A DNA stretch of 22,028 bases, taken from the NCBI GenBank assembly GCA_036387915.1, contig DASVSV010000094.1, forward strand, positions 1-22,028. The letters are read 5' to 3'. The notes beneath the pieces are model-generated. The model ran no database searches. It was not told the DNA's origin and worked only from the letters and a program-made list of their open reading frames with translations. The DNA comes from QHVT01 sp036387915. GTDB lineage: Bacteria > Acidobacteriota > Thermoanaerobaculia > Gp7-AA8. How positions within the stretch are numbered: position 1 is the first letter of the stretch; each line of letters begins with the position of its first letter. The translations under genes and the position numbers were made by a program. Below, piece by piece: positions 12,972-19,062 of the stretch.

Positions 12972-15014
12972 TTACGTGCGTTGCGTGACCCGATCGCCGA
13001 ACTTCGCCGTCACCGCGCCCGTCATGGCCTCGGTCGCGGCATTAATGGTGTCGCCGGTGAGTGCCTCTTCCGAGAGGTACTCGATCTCGAACGTGATCGC
13101 CCGCGCGTCCGGCAACTCGAACAGGTCGACGACGCGGATCTCGCGCAGGAACGCCGGGGCGGCGGAGCGGAGGGCGTCGGCGACTTCGGCGGCGGTGATT
13201 CCGCGGGGGATAGCGTAGGCCACGTTGCGCACGATGGGCTGGCGGGACGGCGGCTCGCTGTAGACGCGCGGCTGCGCCTTTGCGGTCAGCGCGTCGACCT
13301 CGACTTCGAAGTAGACGGGGCGCTGGCGTTTGATGTCGAAGCGCGCCACGAGCGACGGATGCAATTCGCCGACGATGCCAACCTGGCGTTCGCCGAGGAA
13401 GATGCCGGCGCGGCGTCCGGGGTGGAAGAAGCGCTCCAGACGATGTCCCGCCGTGGCGGCGACGCTCAGGCCTACGCGCAGCTCGAGCCGCAACTGCTCG
13501 AGGATTCCCTTCAGGTAGACCGCGTCGGCCACGCGGCCCTTGTCGCCCCAGAAAGGGCCGCGGTCGCGGCCGTTGGCGAGGGCCCAGAGGATCGACTGCT
13601 CGCTCAGGTCGGCGAGGTAGATCCGCGCCCACTCGTACATCTTCACGTTGGCCAGCTTGTTGTTGACGTTCACCGCCAGCGCGTCGAGCGCCTGGGCGAT
13701 GGTGTTGTTGCGCATCAGCGAGTAGTTGCGCTCGATCGAGTTCTGCATCTCCACGTGCGCCCAGAGCGGGTCGCCTTCAGCGATCCCGAGCCGGTCGCGC
13801 ACGCCGCGTCCGTAGAAGCTGTCGGTGAAGATCTCGTAGAACCCCTCCGCCACCAGCACCTCGGACACCCGTTCGTTGACGAGCTCCGCGTGCGACGGCA
13901 GCGCGCCCATCTCCACGCGCGGCAGCGAGACGATGGTGGCGTTGTAGCCGACGGACTTTAAAAGCTCCTCGGCAATGTCGGCTTCGAAGTGCACGTCCCA
14001 GAGCCGATGCGGCGGGACCGTGACGGTCAACTTGTTGACCTCCGGCTCGACCGTGAAGCCGTAGCGCGTCAGCCGGTCCGCCATCTCCAGCGCCTGCATC
14101 TGCTCCGCGCCGATGAAGCGCGCCACCTTGGCCACGTCGACTTCGATGGTGCGCTGCGGGTTCTGCCACTCGCCGGCCGTGTACGCGGTGCCGACGCGAT
14201 AGCCGCAATGTTGCTCCAGCAGATATGCCACGCGGGCCGCGCCGACCAGCGGCAGCGTCGGATCGCCGCCGCGCATGAAGCGCGCGGCCGCATCGGTGGG
14301 CTGATCGAGCTTGCGCGAGGCGATGCGCACCGCCACCGGGTCGAAGCACGCCGACTCGAGGAGGATGCGCGTGGTCTGGTCGGTGATGCCGCTCTCGACG
14401 CAGCCGATCACGCCGGCGATGCCGAGGATCTTCGAGTCGTCGGCGATGACCAGCGTCCCTTCCGGGATCTCCACCGCCGCGGCCGTGAAAAGCATCCACG
14501 CCTTCTCACCCTTTCGCGAGACGCGCACGGTGATCGGGCCATCCACTTTGTCGGCGTCGAACGCGTGCGTCGGCTGGCCGAGGTCGAAGTTGGTCAGGTT
14601 CGAGGCATCGACCGGGGCGCTGATGGAGTGCACGTCCGCGGCGATGAGCGGCGCCAGCACCTCGGACGGCAGCACGCCGGCCGCGTCGCCGCGGAAGAGC
14701 TCCGTGGCGGTGTAGACCAGGCAGAGCGGCGTCTCGATCCGCACGCGCGTGTCGTCCGCGCGCTGCACGTCGAGCTTGTGCAGCGGCGGATAGCGCAGCG
14801 GTCCGCCGGTGCGCCCGCGCACTTCGCGTGCGACGCCTTGATACGAGTAGTGATCGCCGCGATTTGCGAGCAGCTCGCAGTTGACGACCGTGCCGAGGGA
14901 GGTCGTGTCGAGCGACTTCACCTCGATGCCGACTTCGTCCAGCAGCTCGCGCGCCTCGGCGTGGGAGGAGGGGAGGTCGGTGTGGGTGCGCAGGTGCTCG
15001 AGCAGGAACTTCAC
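12972..15014 (-). CDS. pheT: Phenylalanine--tRNA ligase beta subunit, short form without the N-terminal tRNA-binding domain
   Basis: A 680-residue beta subunit of PheRS, which charges tRNA-Phe and edits Tyr-tRNA-Phe. Seen: an N-terminal segment MKFLLEHLRTHTD ending EVGIEVKSLD, then directly VVNCELLANRGDHYSYQGVA, with the ~110-residue EMAP/OB tRNA-binding insert missing. B3/4 editing domain about 85-245 (LGQPTHAFDADKVDG, IAGVIGC), B5 about 288-360 (RTIEVDVAKVARF, TVPPHRLWDVHFEADIAEE), core about 375-575, and FDX-ACB about 587-680 (RQPIVRNVAYAIP). Typical bacterial PheT is near 800 residues; the deficit equals the missing domain. Start: GTG at 15014 overlaps the pheS stop (GTGA), and its N-terminus matches the family. 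An upstream in-frame extension lies only within pheS. There is no frameshift sign. Housekeeping gene; 71 bases separate it from the adjacent EAD operon. Confidence 0.93.
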   Translation of the reverse strand: MKFLLEHLRTHTDLPSSHAEARELLDEVGIEVKSLDTTSLGTVVNCELLANRGDHYSYQGVAREVRGRTGGPLRYPPLHKLDVQRADDTRVRIETPLCLVYTATELFRGDAAGVLPSEVLAPLIAADVHSISAPVDASNLTNFDLGQPTHAFDADKVDGPITVRVSRKGEKAWMLFTAAAVEIPEGTLVIADDSKILGIAGVIGCVESGITDQTTRILLESACFDPVAVRIASRKLDQPTDAAARFMRGGDPTLPLVGAARVAYLLEQHCGYRVGTAYTAGEWQNPQRTIEVDVAKVARFIGAEQMQALEMADRLTRYGFTVEPEVNKLTVTVPPHRLWDVHFEADIAEELLKSVGYNATIVSLPRVEMGALPSHAELVNERVSEVLVAEGFYEIFTDSFYGRGVRDRLGIAEGDPLWAHVEMQNSIERNYSLMRNNTIAQALDALAVNVNNKLANVKMYEWARIYLADLSEQSILWALANGRDRGPFWGDKGRVADAVYLKGILEQLRLELRVGLSVAATAGHRLERFFHPGRRAGIFLGERQVGIVGELHPSLVARFDIKRQRPVYFEVEVDALTAKAQPRVYSEPPSRQPIVRNVAYAIPRGITAAEVADALRSAAPAFLREIRVVDLFELPDARAITFEIEYLSEEALTGDTINAATEAMTGAVTAKFGDRVTQRT

Positions 15015-16051
15015 AGTCCACCCCGATGCATCGTGCGGTGCACGCGCAGGTCCTGCTCGTACATCGGCTTCAGCGTGGGAATCCCCACCGCCTGCGCGGC
15101 GATGCGGGCGGTGCCGAGGCCGAAGGCGATGCCGCTCAGCTTCGCGTGGTCGTAGCCGAACTCGAGGAACACCTTCGGATGGATCATCCCCGAGCCGAGA
15201 ATCGTGATCCAGCCCGCGCCTTTGCAGGTCGGGCAGTTCTCGTCCTTTGCGAAACAGACCGCGCACTGGATGTCCATGCCCACCGAGGGCTCCGTGTACG
15301 GGTAGTACTTCGGCTTGAAGCGGAACTCGTGTTCCTCACCGTAAATGGACTTCGCAATCTCGAGCAGCGTCCCTTTGAGATCGCCGTAGGTGAGGCCTTC
15401 CTCCACCCAGATCCCTTCGAACTGGTGGAACATCGCCAGGTGCGTCGCGTCGACGGCTTCGTTGCGATAGACGCGGCCCGCGGCGACGACCTTGATCGGC
15501 AGCGGCGGATGGCGCTCCAGCACGCGCGCCTGCACGGTGGTCGTGTGCGAGCGGAGGAGCATGTTGTTCGGCAGCCAGAACGTGTCCTGCATGTCCCGCG
15601 CGGGATGGTTCTCGGGGATGTTGAGCGCGTCGAAGTTGTAGTACGGCGTCTCGATCTCCGGCCCTTCCTCCAGCGTGAAGCCGAGGCGGCGCATGACGTC
15701 CATGCACTTCTTGTGGACCTGCGTCAGCGGATGCGTCGAGCCGCGCTCCTGGGCGATCCCGGGCAGCGTCAGATCCTGCCACTCCGCCTCGATCTGCTTC
15801 GCCACCGCCGCCTCGGCGATACGCGCGGTGGCCTCGTCGAGCTCGCGCTCGATCTCCTGCGCCGCATCGTTGATCTCTTTCGCGAACCGCGGCCGCTCCT
15901 CGGCCGGCATCCCGCCGAGCGACTTCAACGCCGTCTTCACATACGACTTCTTGCCCAGATACGCCGTGCGCACCTCCGCCAGCGCCTCAGGCGTCTGGGC
16001 GGCGGCGAGGGCGGCGCGGAAGGATTGGAGGGCTTCTTCGGTGGACATCAT
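15011..16051 (-). CDS. pheS: Phenylalanine--tRNA ligase alpha subunit
   Basis: A 346-residue catalytic subunit of class II PheRS. Counting from the second methionine: an N-terminal coiled-coil tRNA-binding arm (about 1-95), then the catalytic core. It has motif 2 GRVYRNEAVDATHLAMFHQF (191-210) and motif 3 AFGLGTARIA (GxGxxR). A Cys4 knuckle, Cys262/265/272/275 (CAVC...CPTC), stands before GAGWITILGSGMIHP, a variant shared by several bacterial phyla and a likely metal site. Length is normal (327 in E. coli). The start is one of two tandem ATGs, 16051 or 16048; a longer open frame upstream has atypical composition and runs into the divergent promoter region. No Shine-Dalgarno is seen, but TACAAT lies 13 bases upstream, so the message may have a very short leader. 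Its stop overlaps the pheT GTG. Confidence 0.94.
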   Translation of the reverse strand: MMSTEEALQSFRAALAAAQTPEALAEVRTAYLGKKSYVKTALKSLGGMPAEERPRFAKEINDAAQEIERELDEATARIAEAAVAKQIEAEWQDLTLPGIAQERGSTHPLTQVHKKCMDVMRRLGFTLEEGPEIETPYYNFDALNIPENHPARDMQDTFWLPNNMLLRSHTTTVQARVLERHPPLPIKVVAAGRVYRNEAVDATHLAMFHQFEGIWVEEGLTYGDLKGTLLEIAKSIYGEEHEFRFKPKYYPYTEPSVGMDIQCAVCFAKDENCPTCKGAGWITILGSGMIHPKVFLEFGYDHAKLSGIAFGLGTARIAAQAVGIPTLKPMYEQDLRVHRTMHRGGL

Positions 16052-16172
16052 CGAAAGGTGGCGAATTGTACCGAATGCCGTCGTGCATCGTGAGGCAGTA
16101 ATATCGCCATCAGTGCTGCGTTCCCTCTTGAGGTTGCACCCGCTTCTGCGGCAACTGACGGGGACCACGCGC
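16052..16172. promoter_or_regulatory. Divergent promoter region of pheS and the sigma-like gene
   Basis: This gap of 121 bases separates divergent genes. On the minus strand TACAAT (16065-16070) could be a -10 box for pheS, leaving a leader of only a few bases. On the plus strand TAATAT (16099-16104) could be a -10 for the sigma-like gene. Neither has a good TTGACA partner 17 bases away. No phenylalanine leader peptide or T-box fold was recognised. Confidence 0.35.
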
Positions 16173-17156
16173 ATGACCACCCGCCGCTCCCCGCTCCTCG
16201 CACTCAACGATCCCCGGCTGGCGGCGTATCTGACGGCCGCCGACGAGTGCGCGCGCGGACGCGAGCTGGAGCGCATTCTGACGGACGAGGTGCAGCCCCG
16301 CGTCCGCGCGGTCGTCCGGACTTACGTCCACGCCGACTGGCCGATCGACGCGTACGACGTCGACGATATCGTCGGTCAGGTCACGCTGCGCGTGCTGCGC
16401 AAACTGCGTGCGGCGACGGTGCTCGAGGAAGAGAGCGTCCAGAACATCGAAGCCTACGTGACGACGCTGACGAAGAACTCGGTGCGCGACGTCATGCGCC
16501 GCCGCTCGCCGGAACGGACGCGCGTCAAGAGTCGCCTGCGTTATCTGTTCGTTCACGACCCGCGGCTCGCCCTCTGGAACTACGAGGGAGTGACGTTGTG
16601 CGGACTGGTAACGTGGAAGGACCGTTACGATTATCAGTCCAATGCGGCGCCGTTGCGCGACAGGATGTCGTCCGGCGATGGGTCGGCCGACGCGATCGAG
16701 GCGGTGCTGCGCGCGCTCGACAAACCGGTCCGGCTCGCCGATCTCGTTTCCGCACTCGCCCCCAGCGAGGAAGCACGGGACGCGGAGCCCGCCGCCACGA
16801 TCCCGGCGGTGCAGCGCGACACGGTCGAAGCGCGCCAGTACCTGCAGGTCCTCTGGCAGGAGATCCGGGAACTGCCGCCGAAGCAGCGCGCCGCGTTGCT
16901 GCTCAATCTCCGAGAGCCGGGGAGCGGCAACGCGGTGACGTTGTTCGTGGCGGTCGGCATCGCCACGCTGGAAGAGATCGCGGAGGCGGTCGAGATGTCA
17001 CGCGTGCAGTTCGGCGCGATCTGGGACGCCCTCCCGCTGGACGATTTACGCCTGGCCGCGCACCTCGGACTGCGACGGCAACAGGTCATCAATCTGCGCA
17101 AGTCGGCGCGGGAACGGCTGGCGCGGAGGATGGCCAGCCGCTCCGCGCGGCAATAA
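16173..17156 (+). CDS. Divergent ECF-type sigma-70-like factor with an interrupted region 4
   Basis: A 327-residue protein. Residues about 40-112 fit sigma region 2: DAYDVDDIVGQVTLRVLRKL, then NIEAYVTTLTKNSVRDVMRR, matching the 'D-A-x-D-(V/I)-V-Q-x-x' helix and the 'fl..ia.N...D..Rr' helix. Residues 232-248 (ELPPKQRAALLLNLRE) begin region 4. About 42 residues (SGNAVTLFVAVGIATLEEIA and on to LPLDD) then intervene before LRLAAHLGLRRQQVINLRKS, which supplies the recognition helix-turn-helix. The 113-230 linker is also long, so the protein far exceeds the usual 160-220 residues of ECF factors. The gene is followed 20 bases later by a zinc-finger/TM protein, the normal place for a cognate anti-sigma. 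The ATG is preceded only by GGGGA-like purines; a GTG at 16112 is an alternative start. DNA targets are unknown. Confidence 0.7.
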   Translation: MTTRRSPLLALNDPRLAAYLTAADECARGRELERILTDEVQPRVRAVVRTYVHADWPIDAYDVDDIVGQVTLRVLRKLRAATVLEEESVQNIEAYVTTLTKNSVRDVMRRRSPERTRVKSRLRYLFVHDPRLALWNYEGVTLCGLVTWKDRYDYQSNAAPLRDRMSSGDGSADAIEAVLRALDKPVRLADLVSALAPSEEARDAEPAATIPAVQRDTVEARQYLQVLWQEIRELPPKQRAALLLNLREPGSGNAVTLFVAVGIATLEEIAEAVEMSRVQFGAIWDALPLDDLRLAAHLGLRRQQVINLRKSARERLARRMASRSARQ

Positions 17157-17176
17157 CAAAGGATTCCTTTCGTCTA

Positions 17177-18151
17177 ATGAACATGGAGCATTTGAACATT
17201 GCCGATCTGCAGCGCGTCCGCAGCGGCGCCGCTTCCGCCGAGGAGACGGCGGCGGTGGGGCGTCATGTTGCCGAGTGTGGTCGATGCGAGGCGCTGGCCG
17301 GCGAGGTCCTCGCCATCCGCGACAGCGTCGCCGCGTTCGAAGCCGCGTTCCATTGGGACGAGGACGGCGACGAAGGGGCCCCCGACAAAGTGCCCGAGCC
17401 GCGTCCGTTGCGTCCGCTCGTGCTCTGGAGCGGTGCCGCCGCCGCGGCCATTGCGGCCGTCGTCTTCCTCGCACCGCGGACGACCGAGCCGGAGCCGCCG
17501 CCGCGGCGTGCGGCCGCGCCGGTGCACCGTGCGGCACCGCCTCCGGACGATCCCGCCCCGCCTGTCGTGAGGACGCGGCCGGCGGAGTGGGATGCGCTGG
17601 TGTCCGAGGTTCGGCGGACGCGCGTCCTGCCGTTTCCGGCGGAGATCCGCGAGCTCGCGGCGAATGATTCTTTCCGCGGCGACGACACGCCCGATGCCAC
17701 CACACAAGCAGTGTGGCCCGCGGCGACGGCCGTCGAGGAAGCGCAGCCGGAATTGCGCTGGCCAGCCATGGACGACGCCCGCTGCATCGTTTCGATCAGC
17801 TCGGGAGGGGAAGAGATCGCGCGCAGCGAGGCGCTCGCGAGCGCGCGCTGGCGTGTGCCGGTGCCGTTGCGCCGCGGCCGGACGTACCGCTGGCAGGTGA
17901 GCGTCGAGCGAGGGGAGGAGTCGTTCGTCCTTCCCGCGCCGCCCGCGCCGCCGGCGATCTTCCGCGTGATCTCCACGCGCGAACAGGACCAGCTGGCGCG
18001 GGCCAGAACGGAGGCGGGCGGTGACCATCTGCTGCTCGGGCTTCTGTATGCCCGTCTCGGGATGGTCAGCGACGCACGGCGGGAGCTGAGTGCCTACGGA
18101 CGCGCGACCGCGGATCCTCTGGCGCAACGTCTTCTGCAGCAGCTTCCATGA
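17177..18151 (+). CDS. Anti-sigma-factor-like protein with zinc-finger head, one TM and an extracytoplasmic domain
   Basis: A 324-residue single-pass membrane protein. Seen: an N-terminal anti-sigma zinc finger with the HxxxCxxC signature at His30, Cys34, Cys37 (GRHVAECGRCEAL); an acidic linker; one TM at about 79-99 (PLVLWSGAAAAAIAAVVFLA); a Pro/Ala/Arg-rich stalk; and a beta-rich domain around residues 190-270 (QPELRWPAMDDARCIVSISS, GRTYRWQVSVERGEESF) like a fibronectin-type fold. The end is helical and TPR-like (LLLGLLYARLGMVSDARREL). The finger should hold the upstream sigma factor at the membrane until the outer domain is triggered; this follows the general zf-HC2 family logic. Twenty bases separate it from the sigma gene, with AAAGGA before the start. 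ATG 17183 is an alternative. What triggers release is unknown. Confidence 0.75.
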   Translation: MNMEHLNIADLQRVRSGAASAEETAAVGRHVAECGRCEALAGEVLAIRDSVAAFEAAFHWDEDGDEGAPDKVPEPRPLRPLVLWSGAAAAAIAAVVFLAPRTTEPEPPPRRAAAPVHRAAPPPDDPAPPVVRTRPAEWDALVSEVRRTRVLPFPAEIRELAANDSFRGDDTPDATTQAVWPAATAVEEAQPELRWPAMDDARCIVSISSGGEEIARSEALASARWRVPVPLRRGRTYRWQVSVERGEESFVLPAPPAPPAIFRVISTREQDQLARARTEAGGDHLLLGLLYARLGMVSDARRELSAYGRATADPLAQRLLQQLP

Positions 18152-18161
18152 GGAGAAAAGA

Positions 18162-18187
18162 ACGGCGGCGGATCGCCCCGCCGCCGT
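18162..18187 (-). terminator. Strong intrinsic terminator between convergent genes
   Basis: A perfect 10-bp stem ACGGCGGCGG/CCGCCGCCGT with a 6-base loop sits 8 bases beyond the TAG of the minus-strand gene. On that strand it is followed by TCTTTTCTCC, a usable U-rich tail. On the plus strand it lies 10 bases past the anti-sigma stop but without a U-run, so termination in that direction is less certain. Confidence 0.8.
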
Positions 18188-18195
18188 CCTCGAAG

Positions 18196-18939
18196 CTACC
18201 AGCCGGTGGTGAAGTGATAGACCTGCGACTCGGTCTCGTAGTTGTAGACGCTCCGGTTTCTGGCCACGATCTTCCAGTTGTACGGAGTCTGCGGGTCGAG
18301 CGTGAGGGGGAGCTGCCACTGGCAGCGGTTGTTCGCGTCGGCATTGCAGGGAAGGTTCGACACCTGCAGGAGCAGCGGCGCGTCGAAGCCGCTGCCGTAG
18401 ACGTCGTACACGATGTCATGTCCGGCGCGCCAGGAGTCGACACTGTTCGTCCACTTCATCGTCTGCACGCGGCCGACGTCGGTGGAGTTCGGGGCCGGGT
18501 TGACCGCCACCGGCTCGAGCGGGCTCGGATAGACGGCCAGGGTCGCGTTGACGCCGTAGTTCGTGCACCAGCCGTACTGGTTTTTCGACTGGCAGGCGAT
18601 GGACGAGCGGATCGCTGTCGTTGCATTTCCCCAGCGTCCGGTGCGGCCGCCCGCGGGGCTGTCGGTGTACGGGAACCAGTAGATCGTCGCGTTGTCACCG
18701 ACCACCCAGTTGTACACGGCGTAATAGCCCGAGCTGTTGGTGATCGGGGCGACGCAGTTCGACGACGAAGTCGGATTGGGAGTCGTACAAATCCGTACGC
18801 GTGCTCCGTAGACGTAGCTGCTGTAGGTACCGCCGTAAATGATGTATCCGTCGATTTTCGGGATCGTCACTGCCATGGCGGAGCCTGCGGCGAGAAGAGA
18901 GAAGAGAGAAAGAACGAGACTGAGCTTGAACGATTTCAT
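18196..18939 (-). CDS. Small secreted beta-rich protein (Ig/FN3-like)
   Basis: A 247-residue exported protein. Seen: a signal peptide (MKSFKLSLVLSLFSLL, cleavage after GSAMA at residue 23). The N-terminal half (YGARVRICTTPNPT, ITNSSGYYAVYNWVVGDNAT) resembles a prealbumin-like or carboxypeptidase-regulatory-like sandwich. The C-terminal half (TDVGRVQTMKWTNSVDSW, LDPQTPYNWKIVARN, ESQVYHFTTGW) resembles a fibronectin type III module. Six cysteines (RICTT, SNCVA, IACQS, GWCTN, LPCNA, NRCQW) could form three disulfides outside the cytoplasm. AAGGA lies about 10 bases before ATG 18939. It is transcribed toward the anti-sigma gene and away from the CHAT gene, and ends at a strong terminator. I do not recognise a named family; a surface or ligand-binding role is inferred. 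Its low-charge, Ser/Asn/Tyr-rich composition differs from its Arg/Ala-rich neighbours, as expected of a secreted protein. Confidence 0.8.
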   Translation of the reverse strand: MKSFKLSLVLSLFSLLAAGSAMAVTIPKIDGYIIYGGTYSSYVYGARVRICTTPNPTSSSNCVAPITNSSGYYAVYNWVVGDNATIYWFPYTDSPAGGRTGRWGNATTAIRSSIACQSKNQYGWCTNYGVNATLAVYPSPLEPVAVNPAPNSTDVGRVQTMKWTNSVDSWRAGHDIVYDVYGSGFDAPLLLQVSNLPCNADANNRCQWQLPLTLDPQTPYNWKIVARNRSVYNYETESQVYHFTTGW

Positions 18940-19062
18940 GGGACGTTTTTCCTTTCGAAGCGGTTCTGGGTCGGGATTGACCGCGGAGGAGCGTAGCCAT
19001 CGCTCGCGGCCGCGTCGCTGGAGACGGATTGCGAATTTATTTATTACTGCCGACCCGCTACC
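18940..19062. promoter_or_regulatory. Divergent intergenic region with an AT-rich pocket
   Basis: These 123 bases separate the divergent secreted-protein and CHAT genes. A run of AATTTATTTATTA at 19034-19046 stands out in GC-rich surroundings, 17-29 bases before the CHAT ATG. It is a plausible melting region (-10) for the CHAT gene. No convincing -35 or operator repeat was seen. The CHAT ATG lacks a Shine-Dalgarno. Confidence 0.4.

Noticed and set aside
15015..15266. Upstream extension of the pheT frame
   Set aside because: It lies within pheS in another frame; the PheT family N-terminus begins at GTG 15014.
16052..16276. Upstream extension of the pheS frame
   Set aside because: The added residues do not match PheS, run through the divergent promoter region and overlap the sigma-like gene start.
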